Part shown: one piece after another, positions 50,027 through 58,059 of the stretch
Numbering within the stretch: the first letter of the stretch is position 1
How the letters are laid out: each line of letters starts with the position of its first letter
Source: Rathayibacter sp. VKM Ac-2759
GTDB lineage: Bacteria; Actinomycetota; Actinomycetes; Actinomycetales; Microbacteriaceae
Assembly (NCBI RefSeq): GCF_009834225.1
Contig: NZ_CP047176.1
Span: 2,728,001 to 2,792,000 of the forward strand
DNA length: 64,000 bases
Direction of reading: 5' to 3'
Program-made: the position numbers and the translations under genes
Notes under the pieces: model-generated
Database searches by the model: none
The model's input: only the letters and a program-made list of their open reading frames with translations
Told to the model about the DNA's origin: nothing

Positions 50027-50737
50027 ATGAGCGCCCAGTCAGGTCTGTCGCTGTCCAGATTCACGCGAACGACCCTAGGGGTCATAGCGACACTGCTGAG
50101 CGCAGTTAGTTCTGTAGTCATGTACCGAGAGGGGTCTCCGGAGGTCGGAGGCGTAGCGTTTGTGGCCGTCGCGGGTGCTCTCTTTGTACTGGCTGCTGTT
50201 GGCCGCGTCCCGTCCAAAATTGGCTTCGGAGCGAGCGGAACAGTGGAGTTCGACGCGCAAAGGGCGGACGACCTCGCTGACATCTTGTCACGACTCGATT
50301 CCGCTGATCGAGCGACACTCTCCAGCCTTCTTAGTGCAACAAGAGATGAGACGGTTCAGAGCGCGCTTACGCAGGCGAACGAAGAAGCGAACTTCGAAGA
50401 GCGCGTGCTTGCCGAGGTGGAGCAGGTCCGCGGAGTATCCGTTGACCGCGATGTGTCAGTACCAACAGGAGGGCGCGGACGGCCGATGATCCTTGACGCC
50501 GTTATTAACTTGAACGGACAGAAACTCGCTGTGGAAGTGAGAGATAAGTGGTCCGAGTCACCAGCCGCGCGCCGCTCGATCGACCGCCTTGCACGAGCGG
50601 TACAGCTAAACGAGTATCGACAAGGTTTTCTCGTACTCCCCAGCAAGCACGTGGAGCGAGTTCACTTGCTAGAGGAGGACATCCGCGTACTCGACCCGGG
50701 ATCCCTTATCCAGCTTCTCAAGACAGTAGACAAATAA
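50027..50737 (+). CDS. two-TM protein with possible PD-(D/E)XK nuclease domain
   Basis: The 236-residue protein begins with two membrane segments, residues 15-33 (TTLGVIATLLSAVSSVVMY) and 40-60 (VGGVAFVAVAGALFVLAAVG). An acidic helical linker lies at 75-120. A C-terminal alpha/beta domain follows: ERVLAEVEQV, RPMILDAVINLNGQKLAVEVRDKW with Asp157, Glu170, Arg172/Lys174, then IDRLARAVQLNEYRQGFLVLPS. That order resembles restriction-endonuclease-like folds, though the usual ExK is ExR. Membrane-tethered effectors of this shape are known in anti-phage systems. Its codon use is AT-richer than the flanks, fitting the island. It is alone on its strand. Confidence 0.65.
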   Translation: MSAQSGLSLSRFTRTTLGVIATLLSAVSSVVMYREGSPEVGGVAFVAVAGALFVLAAVGRVPSKIGFGASGTVEFDAQRADDLADILSRLDSADRATLSSLLSATRDETVQSALTQANEEANFEERVLAEVEQVRGVSVDRDVSVPTGGRGRPMILDAVINLNGQKLAVEVRDKWSESPAARRSIDRLARAVQLNEYRQGFLVLPSKHVERVHLLEEDIRVLDPGSLIQLLKTVDK

Positions 50738-50935
50738 CGAGGCGTTGAGCAATCATCACCGGAGAATCCGACTACCCAGTGACGCGCAATCTCGACCTTG
50801 ATACCTGGTAGCTGCGCGTGAAAATCAAGTGCAGTCGAATCGGACGATGTCGAGTTCTTGACACTGAGATCAGGTCGGTCGACGCGAACGGACACTTCAT
50901 AAGGGAAGAATCCCGCGCACGGACCGCATTTGTAG

Positions 50936-51229
50936 CCGTTCCGTCACGAGCAAGACCGCATCCGCTCAGAGCGCGCGATCGCCGAGTGCGACGAAGCACG
51001 GCTCACTCAGGACGTCACGGACGTCGAGCACGCCATCCAGCTCACCCTCGACCTCACCATGAAGTGAGCCACCCAGTACGAACGCGCTCCCGATCAAATC
51101 AGGCGTCTTTCAACCAGGTCTTCTTCGAGCGGGACCTCGTGCACACGGACGAGACGGTCACGGCAGAACCGCGCAAGCCGTTCGCGGCGATCACGTCGCA
51201 GGTGGTCCAGTCGAACGCGCACGAAAAAA
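50936..51229 (+). pseudogene. C-terminal remnant of a large serine recombinase
   Basis: The frame from 50936 reads HEQDRIRSERAIAECDEARL and DVEHAIQLTLDLTMK, then an in-frame TGA (51066-51068), ATQYERAPDQIRR, a frameshift near 51110, and FNQVFFERDLVHTDETVTAE and PRKPFAAI. Coiled-coil EQ.RI..E.A, then APD..RR..NQ.FFE and an E…PFA ending is the normal C-terminus of large serine integrases. The catalytic N-terminus is missing. It sits about 110 bases inside the right island boundary, where an integrase is expected. Confidence 0.72.
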
Positions 51230-51251
51230 GCACCACTCGTAGGAGTGGTGC
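51224..51251 (-). terminator. intrinsic terminator (minus strand) downstream of tRNA-Arg
   Basis: GCACCACTC / GAGTGGTGC with a 4-base loop and TTTTTT after it on the minus strand. It lies 87 bases past the tRNA-Arg 3' end, inside the island. Confidence 0.82.
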
Positions 51252-51326
51252 TCGGACCCTCACCAGCCATACGGAGGCCAGCGATGGCGTGAACGCTCCG
51301 ATCTTCTATGGCAAGGGTTTTAGTAA

Positions 51327-51345
51327 CGACACTTCGGTGCCCCTG
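51327..51345. repeat. right island attachment repeat, overlapping tRNA-Arg
   Basis: CGACACTTCGGTGCCCCTG matches the left repeat at 18 of 19 positions. Bases 51338-51345 are the discriminator and 3' acceptor strand of tRNA-Arg. Confidence 0.82.
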
Positions 51346-51409
51346 GAGGGACTCGAACCCCCAACCTGCTCCTTAGGACGGAGTCGCTCTTCCATTGAGC
51401 TACAGAGGC
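51338..51409 (-). tRNA. tRNA-Arg (anticodon CCT)
   Basis: On the minus strand GCCTCTG pairs with CAGGGGC in the acceptor stem, and the D-arm is GCTCAATGGAAGAGC. The anticodon loop is GTCCTAA (anticodon CCT, codon AGG), between ACTCC and GGAGC. The T-arm is GGGGG TTCGAGT CCCTC, with discriminator A. CCA is not encoded (CCG follows). This is the integration point of the neighbouring island. Confidence 0.94.
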
Positions 51410-51507
51410 TGGCCGGTCCAGTGTACCGACGCCCGCCCACCCCGCCACCGCGCAGGCCGGCAGCGGCGCCGCGCCGATGCGCCCTTGACACCCGCCCCGC
51501 ACCCTGC

Positions 51508-51535
51508 TTGGTTAGTTACTGCACCAACTAACCAA
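51508..51535. promoter_or_regulatory. palindromic operator upstream of the GntR–ABC operon
   Basis: Perfect 10-bp arms TTGGTTAGTT / AACTAACCAA separated by 8 bases. TTGACA at 51485-51490 lies upstream, so the palindrome covers the -10 and start region. This position and shape fit an operator for the YtrA-like regulator encoded 28 bases downstream (autorepression). Confidence 0.7.
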
Positions 51536-51562
51536 CACACCCACGCAGGGAAGGAGGCCCCC

Positions 51563-51919
51563 ATGGACGACTCCCGCCCGATCTTCCTGCAGATCGCGGA
51601 GCAGATCGAGAACGACATCATCGCCGGGGCGCTCCCCGAAGAGACCCAGGTCCCCTCCACCAACGAGTTCGCCGCGTTCCACCGCATCAACCCGGCCACG
51701 GCCGGCAAGGGCGTGAACCTGCTCGTCGACGACGGGGTCCTCTACAAGAGACGGGGGATCGGCATGTTCGTCGCCGAGGGCGCCCGCGACCGGCTGGTCG
51801 AGAAGCGCCGCACGCAGTTCCGCGACCAGTTCGTCGCACCGCTGCTCGCAGAGGCCGCCAAGCTCGGCCTCACCACCGAGCAGCTCGCCGCCATGATCAA
51901 CGAAGGGGGATCGCGATGA
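51563..51919 (+). CDS. GntR-family (YtrA subfamily) transcriptional regulator
   Basis: The 118-residue repressor has a GntR winged helix: RPIFLQIAEQIENDIIAGALPEETQVPSTNEFAAFHRINPATAGKGVNLLVDDGVLYKRRGIGMFV in sequence over residues 5-70. The short C-terminal dimerisation helices (about 45 residues) mark the YtrA subfamily, which controls adjacent ABC transporters. The ATG follows AAGGAGG. The stop overlaps the ATPase gene start (ATGA). The palindrome at 51508-51535 is its likely site. Confidence 0.93.
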   Translation: MDDSRPIFLQIAEQIENDIIAGALPEETQVPSTNEFAAFHRINPATAGKGVNLLVDDGVLYKRRGIGMFVAEGARDRLVEKRRTQFRDQFVAPLLAEAAKLGLTTEQLAAMINEGGSR

Positions 51920-52791
51920 GCGCGGTCATCGAGGTCTCCGGCCTCAGCAAGCGCTACGGCAGCATGCACGCCGTCAGCGACGTCAGCTTCACTCTCGACG
52001 AGAACCGGATCCACGGCCTCCTCGGCCGCAACGGCGCCGGCAAGACCACCCTGATGTCGCTGCTCACCGGCCAGGAGTTCGCGAGCGCGGGCGACATCCG
52101 CGTCTTCGGAGCCTCGCCCGTCGAGAACGCCGCCGTCCTCTCCCGCACCTGCTTCATCAAGGAGAGCCAGAAGTACCCCGACGACTTCAGGGTGAAGCAC
52201 GTCCTCCGCAGCGCCCGCTGGTTCTTCGAGGGCTGGGACGAGGAGTTCGCCCAGGAGCTCGTCGTCGACTTCCGCCTCCCGGTCGATCGGCGCGTCAAGA
52301 AGCTCAGCCGCGGCCAGCTCTCGGCGATCGGCGTGATCGTGGGGCTCGCCTCCCGCGCCCCGCTCACGTTCTTCGACGAGCCCTACCTCGGCCTCGACGC
52401 GGTCGCCCGCCAGCTCTTCTACGACCGCCTGCTCGCCGACTTCGCCGAGCACCCCCGCACCGTCATCCTCTCCACCCACCTCATCGACGAGGTCAGCGAC
52501 CTCCTCGAGCACGTCCTCGTCATCGACGACGGCCGCCTCCTCATCGACAGCGACACGGAGGAGCTGCGCGGCTCGGCCGCGACGGTCGCCGGCCCGCGCG
52601 CCGCGGTCGACTCGTTCGTGCAGCACCGCGAGGTCCTCTCGCGCAGCGGGGTCGGCGGGCTCGCCACCGCGACCCTCCCCCGCCTCGACGCCGCGGACCG
52701 CGCCGACGCCCACCGCCAGGGTCTCGAGCTCGAGCCCGTCTCGCTCCAGCAGCTCGTCGTCCAGCTGACCTCCGGAAAGGCCGCATCATGA
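51916..52791 (+). CDS. ABC transporter ATP-binding protein
   Basis: The 291-residue ATPase shows Walker A LLGRNGAGKTTLMSLL (about residues 36-51), and Q-loop text around ASPVENAAVLSRTCFIKESQ. The ABC signature is variant (KKLSRGQLSAIGVIVGLAS). Walker B is LTFFDEPYLGLDAVAR, with the His switch in VILSTHLIDE. The sequence belongs to the group linked to YtrA-type regulators, where the transporter responds to cell-envelope-active compounds. It is translationally coupled to both neighbours. Confidence 0.94.
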   Translation: MSAVIEVSGLSKRYGSMHAVSDVSFTLDENRIHGLLGRNGAGKTTLMSLLTGQEFASAGDIRVFGASPVENAAVLSRTCFIKESQKYPDDFRVKHVLRSARWFFEGWDEEFAQELVVDFRLPVDRRVKKLSRGQLSAIGVIVGLASRAPLTFFDEPYLGLDAVARQLFYDRLLADFAEHPRTVILSTHLIDEVSDLLEHVLVIDDGRLLIDSDTEELRGSAATVAGPRAAVDSFVQHREVLSRSGVGGLATATLPRLDAADRADAHRQGLELEPVSLQQLVVQLTSGKAAS

Positions 52792-53543
52792 CCGCTCTCG
52801 CCCCGCGCCACTCGACGGCGCGCGACCGCCTGCTCAGCATCGTCCGCCTGCACTTCGCGAATCCGGCGACCCTGCTCTACACACCGCTGGCCATCCTCGG
52901 TGCGATCTTCGCCGGGAGCCTGATCATCTGGCTGCTCGTCCTGCGGATGGTCGGCGTCGACACCGCGGGCGGCGACTCCGGTGTGCAGATCACCGGAGGC
53001 ACGACCTTCATCTTCATCTACATGCTGGTCGTCGCGATCCAGGCCACCAACGTGACCTTCGCGCTCGCGCTCGGCTACGGCTCGACCCGCCGCGACTACT
53101 ACCTCGGCAGCGCACTCACCTTCGTCGGCCTCTCGGCCGCGTGGACGGCGCTCTACTCCGGGATGTCCGCGCTCGAGAACGCGACGAACGGCTGGGGCCT
53201 GGGCGGCTACATGTTCCGCGCCTCCTCGTTCGACGACGTCTCGTGGCTCGAGCAGGCCTTCTCGACCTTCAGCCTGTTCCTCTTCTTCTTCTTCGCCGGG
53301 TCAGCCGTCGCGTCGGTCTACGTCCGCTGGCGGGCGACGGGGATGACCGTGTTCTTCCTCTCCCTCGGCGCCCTGATCGTCGGCCTGATCGCCCTCTTCA
53401 CCCTCACCGAGAGCTGGGACGCCGTCTGGCTCTTCGTCGAGGCGATCGGGTTCACGGGCGCCTTCGCGCTCCTGCTCATCCCGACCGCACTCTCCGCGGT
53501 CTTCGGCTACCTCATCCTCCGCCGCGCGACTCCGCGGGGCTGA
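52788..53543 (+). CDS. ABC transporter permease
   Basis: The 251-residue membrane protein is encoded directly after, and overlapping, the ATPase gene. It has six hydrophobic segments, at about residues 25-50, 72-95, 105-125, 155-175, 185-205 and 215-240. RLHFANPATLLYTPLAILGAI opens TM1, and FALALGYGSTRRDYYLG is a cytoplasmic turn seen in these permeases. The complex probably exports a peptide or envelope-active substance. Substrate unknown. Confidence 0.88.
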   Translation: MTALAPRHSTARDRLLSIVRLHFANPATLLYTPLAILGAIFAGSLIIWLLVLRMVGVDTAGGDSGVQITGGTTFIFIYMLVVAIQATNVTFALALGYGSTRRDYYLGSALTFVGLSAAWTALYSGMSALENATNGWGLGGYMFRASSFDDVSWLEQAFSTFSLFLFFFFAGSAVASVYVRWRATGMTVFFLSLGALIVGLIALFTLTESWDAVWLFVEAIGFTGAFALLLIPTALSAVFGYLILRRATPRG

Positions 53544-53562
53544 CTCCCGACACGACGTCAGC

Positions 53563-53604
53563 GGAGAGCGGGTCTCGCGTCCCCTGGTGGACGAGACCCG
53601 CTCT
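53563..53604 (+). terminator. hairpin terminator after the ABC operon
   Basis: A 14-bp perfect stem (GAGAGCGGGTCTCG / CGAGACCCGCTCTC) with a 14-base loop, 20 bases past the permease stop. Flanking CGACGTCAG and CTGATGTCG lengthen it. Confidence 0.72.
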
Positions 53605-53705
53605 CGACTGATGTCGTGCAGGAGATTCCCGCCCATTCACGCTCCTGCCGACGATGACGACACAAGACCCTTCCGCCCCGCTCCCGGTGCTGCCAGCGTT
53701 GCCTC

Positions 53706-56168
53706 ATGGCCGCATCCGAGATCACCACCGCCGCCCAGCACGTCTGGGCCTCCCGCGACGACGCTCCCCTCGACCCCGACACCCTCGAGACCATCGACGC
53801 CTGGTGGCGCGCCGCCAACTACCTCGCCGTCGGCCAGATCTACCTGCTCGCGAACCCCTTGCTGCGGACGCCGCTCAGCCGCGACGACATCAAGCCCCGC
53901 CTCCTCGGCCACTGGGGCACGACGCCCGGCCTGAACCTGATCTACGCGCACCTCAACCGAGCGATCCGTGAGCGCAGCCAGCCGACCCTCTACATCACCG
54001 GTCCCGGCCACGGTGGCCCGGGCATGGTCGCCAACGCCTACCTCGACGGCACCTACAGCGAGATCTACTCGCACATCGACGAGACCGAGGACGGCCTGCG
54101 CCGCCTCTTCCGCCAGTTCAGCTTCCCCGGCGGCATCCCGAGCCACGCGGCCCCCGAGACACCCGGCAGCATCCACGAGGGCGGCGAGCTCGGCTATGCG
54201 CTGAGCCACGCGTACGGAGCCGCCTTCGACAACCCCGACCTGCTCGTCGCCGCGGTCGTCGGCGACGGGGAGGCCGAGACCGGGCCGCTCGCCACCAGCT
54301 GGCACTCGAACAAGTTCGTGAACCCCGCGACCGACGGCGTGGTGCTGCCGATCCTGCATCTCAACGGCTGGAAGATCGCGAACCCGACGATCCTCGCCCG
54401 CATCCCCCAGGAGGAGCTCGAGAGCCTCCTCCGCGGCTACGGCCACGAGCCGTTCCTCGTCGAGGGCGGCTTCGACGGCGAGGACCCGATGCGCGTGCAC
54501 GAGCGCTTCGCCGCCGTCCTCGACACGGTGCTCGACCGCATCGCCGCGATCAAGAAGCGCGCGGCCGAGGGCGACCTCACCCGCCCGGCCTGGCCGATGA
54601 TCATCCTGAAGACCCCCAAGGGCTGGACCTGCCCCGCCGAGATCGACGGCGTCCAGGTCGAGGGCACCTACCGCGCCCACCAGGTCCCGCTGGCCAACGC
54701 CCGCGACACGGAGGCGCACACCCGCCTCCTCGAGGAGTGGCTGCGGTCGTACCGCCCCGACGAGCTCTTCACGGCCGACGGAGGCGTCTCCGACCGCGTC
54801 CGCTCGCTCGCTCCCGAGGGTGAGCTGCGGATGAGCGCCACGCCGCACGCCAACGGCGGTCTGCTGCGACAGACCCTCCGCCTTCCCGACTTCCGGAAGT
54901 ACGAGGTCGTCGTCGAGCAGCCCGGCGGCACCATCGCCGAGGCCACCAAGGTCCTGGGCGAGTGGCTGGCCGACGTGATCCGCGCCAATCCCACCAACTT
55001 CCGCATCTTCGGGCCGGACGAGGTCGCGAGCAACCGCCTGCAGAGCGTCTACGCCGCCACCGACAAGCAGTGGGACGCCGAGCTCAGCCCGCTCGACGAC
55101 CACCTCGCCCGCGCCGGCCGGGTGATGGAGGTGCTCTCGGAGCACCAGTGCCAGGGCTGGCTCGAGGGCTACCTGCTGACCGGCCGCCACGGGCTCTTCA
55201 CCTGCTACGAGGCGTTCATCCACATCATCGACTCGATGTTCAACCAGCACGCCAAGTGGCTGAACGGCACCCGCGAGATCGAGTGGCGCCGCCCGATCGC
55301 GAGCCTCAACTACCTGCTCTCGAGCCACGTCTGGCGCCAGGACCACAACGGCTTCAGCCACCAGGACCCCGGCTTCATCGACCACGTCGTCAACAAGAAG
55401 CCCGAGGTGGTGCGCGTCTACCTGCCGTTCGACGCCAACACCCTGCTCTCGGTCTACGACCACTGCCTCCGCAGCGTCGACTACGTCAACGTCGTCGTCG
55501 CCGGCAAGCAGCCCGCCCCCGCCTGGCTCACCATGGCGGAGGCGGTCGCCCACTGCACCCGCGGTCTCGGCATCCTCGAGTGGGCCAGCAACGAGCGCCG
55601 GGGAGAGTCTCCGGACGTCGTCGTCGCCTGCGCGGGCGACGTGCCCACCCTCGAGGCCCTCGCCGCCGTGAGCATCCTCCGCGAGAAGCTCCCGGACCTG
55701 GCGATCCGCACCGTCAACGTCGTCGACCTGATGCGCCTGATGTCCGAGTCCGAGCACCCGCACGGACTCTCCGACCGCGAGTTCGACGCGATCTTCACGC
55801 CCGACCGCCCCGTGATCTTCGCCTACCACGGCTACCCGTGGCTGATCCACCGCCTCACGTACAAGAGGACGGGCCACCAGAACCTGCACGTCCGCGGCTA
55901 CAAGGAGAACGGGACGACGACCACTCCGTTCGACATGGTGATGCTCAACGACCTCGACCGCTACTCGCTGGTCATCGACGTCATCGACCGCACTCCGGGG
56001 CTCGGCGCGAAGGCCGCCGGTCTCCGCCAGGAGATGCAGGACGCCCGCATCCGCGCCCGCGCCTACACCCGCGAGTTCGGCGAGGACCTCCCCGAGGTCG
56101 CCAACTGGACCTGGGCCGGCGAGCGCTCCGGCAACGCGAGCGATGCCACCGGAGGCGACAACGAGTGA
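53706..56168 (+). CDS. xfp: phosphoketolase (xylulose-5-phosphate/fructose-6-phosphate)
   Basis: Phosphoketolase uses thiamine diphosphate to split xylulose-5-P or fructose-6-P with phosphate, giving acetyl-phosphate and a shorter sugar phosphate. The 820-residue length is typical. Present are the N-terminal [18 protein letters not shown] and [19 protein letters not shown] (phosphate and TPP His residues), and the TPP motif [20 protein letters not shown] (about residues 181-200). SINYLLSSH-like [25 protein letters not shown] and the C-terminal [17 protein letters not shown] and [18 protein letters not shown] follow the family. No acetate kinase gene is next to it. It is monocistronic, with a convergent HNH gene after. 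Confidence 0.96.
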   Translation: MAASEITTAAQHVWASRDDAPLDPDTLETIDAWWRAANYLAVGQIYLLANPLLRTPLSRDDIKPRLLGHWGTTPGLNLIYAHLNRAIRERSQPTLYITGPGHGGPGMVANAYLDGTYSEIYSHIDETEDGLRRLFRQFSFPGGIPSHAAPETPGSIHEGGELGYALSHAYGAAFDNPDLLVAAVVGDGEAETGPLATSWHSNKFVNPATDGVVLPILHLNGWKIANPTILARIPQEELESLLRGYGHEPFLVEGGFDGEDPMRVHERFAAVLDTVLDRIAAIKKRAAEGDLTRPAWPMIILKTPKGWTCPAEIDGVQVEGTYRAHQVPLANARDTEAHTRLLEEWLRSYRPDELFTADGGVSDRVRSLAPEGELRMSATPHANGGLLRQTLRLPDFRKYEVVVEQPGGTIAEATKVLGEWLADVIRANPTNFRIFGPDEVASNRLQSVYAATDKQWDAELSPLDDHLARAGRVMEVLSEHQCQGWLEGYLLTGRHGLFTCYEAFIHIIDSMFNQHAKWLNGTREIEWRRPIASLNYLLSSHVWRQDHNGFSHQDPGFIDHVVNKKPEVVRVYLPFDANTLLSVYDHCLRSVDYVNVVVAGKQPAPAWLTMAEAVAHCTRGLGILEWASNERRGESPDVVVACAGDVPTLEALAAVSILREKLPDLAIRTVNVVDLMRLMSESEHPHGLSDREFDAIFTPDRPVIFAYHGYPWLIHRLTYKRTGHQNLHVRGYKENGTTTTPFDMVMLNDLDRYSLVIDVIDRTPGLGAKAAGLRQEMQDARIRARAYTREFGEDLPEVANWTWAGERSGNASDATGGDNE

Positions 56169-56196
56169 CGCGGCGCGTCACCTCATGGAAGGGGAA

Positions 56197-56697
56197 TCAG
56201 GCGGCTGAGGCCACCAGGTAGTCGTCCCACTCCGGCTGCGTGCGCTCCGCCCCGCGCACCAGCCAGGAGCCGGCCCGCGGCACCCGCGGCACCGTGCGCA
56301 GCCGCCACCCCATCTCGAGCGGCGTGCGGTTGCTCTTGACGTTGTTGCAGCGGTGGCAGCAGGCCACGAGGTTCTCCCAGGTGTCCCGTCCGCCGCGCGA
56401 CTTGGGCTGGATGTGGTCGATCGTGTTCGCGTGCGATCCGCAGTACCCGCAGCGGTGGTTGTCGCGCCGCAGCACCCCGCGGCGCGAGACCGGCACCGTC
56501 CGCGAGTTCGGGATGCGCACGTAGCGCGTCAGCAGGATCACGGAGGGTCGCACGTAGTCTCCGGCCGCCCCGTGCACCGGATTCTCGTCGTCGGCCGCGA
56601 TGATCGTCGCCTTCTCGGTCATCAGCAGGACGAGCGCCCGCTTGAACGACACGACCGCGAGCGGCTCGTATCCGGCGTTGAGAACCAAAGTGCGCAT
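56197..56697 (-). CDS. HNH endonuclease
   Basis: The 166-residue protein starts MRTLVLNAGYEPLAVVSFKRALVLL. The HNH fold is RRDNHRCGYCGSHANTIDHIQPKSRGG (CxxC zinc pair plus DH) followed by NLVACCHRCNNVKSNRTPLEMGW (second CxxC and the N and late residues). This single-domain form with the N-terminal beta region is nearly universal in actinobacteria. It may be a structure-specific nuclease in DNA repair; its role is unproven. ATG at 56697. Confidence 0.93.
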   Translation of the reverse strand: MRTLVLNAGYEPLAVVSFKRALVLLMTEKATIIAADDENPVHGAAGDYVRPSVILLTRYVRIPNSRTVPVSRRGVLRRDNHRCGYCGSHANTIDHIQPKSRGGRDTWENLVACCHRCNNVKSNRTPLEMGWRLRTVPRVPRAGSWLVRGAERTQPEWDDYLVASAA

Positions 56698-57072
56698 CAC
56701 TGACCTCCGGGCTGTCGCACTCGGCCCCGCTCCCCCGCGGCGGACGCGAAAAAGGGCGCCGTCGTCATGACAGCGCCCTTCGAGTCCATCGCGCGCAGGC
56801 GCGTGACGTCGTGGTGTCGTATCCGCGTGTCGGCGGAGTGCACCGCGGCGGAGAGGATCCCCGCCCGGATCGAGTCGGTCCGCCGCACGCGCCAACGCAG
56901 CCCCACGCAGTGGTGCCCGTTCCGCTCGGCCATCCGGCACTCCGTCCCTCGACGAACCGGTCCGCTCGCCACGAGCGGACTGGGGTTCAGATTAACCCTT
57001 CACGCCCCGAACACCAGAGGAACTCCCGGATTCGTTACCCGCAGTTCACACCGGGAGACCGCCGCCGAAACG
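56698..57072. other. long upstream region of the HNH gene with hairpins, no supported gene
   Basis: It holds a minus-strand terminator (56749-56780) and a strong two-part hairpin at 56954-56988: inner stem GTCCGCTC/GAGCGGAC with a 5-base loop, outer GAACC/GGTTC. I see no coding region with family character. A minus-strand transcript ending at 56749 before the HNH gene is possible. Confidence 0.5.
56749..56780 (-). terminator. intrinsic terminator upstream of the HNH gene
   Basis: On the minus strand AAGGGCGC / GCGCCCTT with a 13-base loop, then TTTTT overlapping the stem end and CGCG. It lies 52 bases before the HNH start, so it is either an attenuator or the end of a separate small transcript. 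Confidence 0.6.
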
Positions 57073-57109
57073 CGTCGAGCCCGCCCCGGAGTGCGGGACG
57101 GGCTCGACG
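57073..57109 (-). terminator. hairpin terminator after the NlpC/P60 gene
   Basis: An 11-bp perfect stem (CGTCGAGCCCG / CGGGCTCGACG) with a GC-rich loop, 15 bases past the NlpC/P60 stop. Confidence 0.75.
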
Positions 57110-57124
57110 AGCTTCAGAGGAGGA

Positions 57125-58048
57125 TCAGCCGGGGATGCGGACGATGCTGTAGTCCGACGTCCAGATCGGCTGCACCCGGACGCTCGCGCCCTCGTAGGGC
57201 GCGTGCAGGATGTTGCCGTTGCCGGCGTAGAAGCCGTCGTGCCCGTCCATGATGACGAGGTCGCCGGGCTGCGCCTCCGCGAGCGAGACCGGGGTGCCCA
57301 TGGCACCCTGAGCGGTCGACGAGTGCGGCATCGAGATGCCGTACTGAGCGAAGACGTACATCACGAAGCCGGAGCAGTCGAAGCCGCTCGGGTCGGCGCC
57401 GCCGAAGACGTAGGGCACGCCCTGGTACTGCATCGCCGTGCCGAAGACGGCGGAGAGGCTGTAGCCGGTGGTCGGCGCCGATGCGGCGAGCTCGCTGGCC
57501 GAGGCGCCCTCGTAGGAGTTGAACTCCTCGGCGGTCTCGGCGCGGGCGGCGGCGACGTCGGTCGTGTCCGCGACCGGCTCGACCACGGGCTCCGGCTCGG
57601 GCGGCGGAGGAGCCGCCTCGGCCGAGAAGCCGTCGCGGGCGATCGCGGCGAGCACGACGCTCCCGGCGACGTCGACGCTCTGCGCGTCACCCTGTCGCAG
57701 AAGGTCGGCCTTCGAGGCGGCGAACAGCCCGTCGTCCTCGCTGCCGGGCGAGAAGGCGTAGGCGGGGAGGGCCATCGTCGCCACAAGCGCGCCGGCGAAG
57801 CCGACGATCGCGATCTTGCCGAGCTTCCGGCCGCGGCGCTTGCGGGGCGCTCCGAGCGGAGTCGGGACGAAGTCGGTGACATCGCCCTGGCGCGCAGGGG
57901 CGACCGGGACCGCACGGCGGGCGGCGGGCGCCTCGTCGTGGAACCGGGCCCTGATGACGGGCGGCTGGTTCTCGAACGAGGCGGCGTTGCGGTCGGGGTG
58001 GGTGGATCGGAACCGGTCGGGTGTTCCGGATGAGGTGTTCTGGGGCAA
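57125..58048 (-). CDS. NlpC/P60 family cell-wall peptidase
   Basis: The 307-residue protein has a basic cytoplasmic start and an export/TM segment (KLGKIAIVGFAGALVATMALPAYAFS, about residues 75-98). A Pro/Glu-rich linker (PPPPEPEPVVEP) follows, then the C-terminal NlpC/P60 domain: VPYVFGGADPSGFDCSGFVMYVFAQYGI (catalytic Cys in DCSGF), MPHSSTAQ, LAEAQPGDLVIMDGHDGFYAGNGNILHAP (catalytic His in GHDGFY). It should cut peptidoglycan stem peptides. I chose a TTG start (58046-58048) with GGAGG 10 bases before it, because no ATG or GTG fits. A putative c-di-AMP riboswitch precedes it. Confidence 0.88.
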   Translation of the reverse strand: MPQNTSSGTPDRFRSTHPDRNAASFENQPPVIRARFHDEAPAARRAVPVAPARQGDVTDFVPTPLGAPRKRRGRKLGKIAIVGFAGALVATMALPAYAFSPGSEDDGLFAASKADLLRQGDAQSVDVAGSVVLAAIARDGFSAEAAPPPPEPEPVVEPVADTTDVAAARAETAEEFNSYEGASASELAASAPTTGYSLSAVFGTAMQYQGVPYVFGGADPSGFDCSGFVMYVFAQYGISMPHSSTAQGAMGTPVSLAEAQPGDLVIMDGHDGFYAGNGNILHAPYEGASVRVQPIWTSDYSIVRIPG

Positions 58049-58059
58049 GGGGGAGGTCC

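Larger units (their letters stand above)
45099..51345. mobile_element. tRNA-Arg-associated genomic island with SIR2–HerA defence genes
   Basis: The island is bounded by a direct repeat CGAC(T/A)CTTCGGTGCCCCTG at 45099-45117 and 51327-51345 (18 of 19 identical). The right copy includes the 3' acceptor arm of tRNA-Arg(CCT). Inside, base composition and codon use are more AT-rich than the flanks, especially 46.0-49.3 kb and 50.0-50.9 kb. It holds a helix-turn-helix pseudogene (twice), the third operon gene (one complete, one remnant), herA, the SIR2 gene, a two-TM nuclease-like gene and a broken large serine recombinase. All of this matches a decayed integrative element that left defence cargo. 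A degenerate third att-like sequence at 49296-49309 suggests two tandem elements. Confidence 0.8.
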
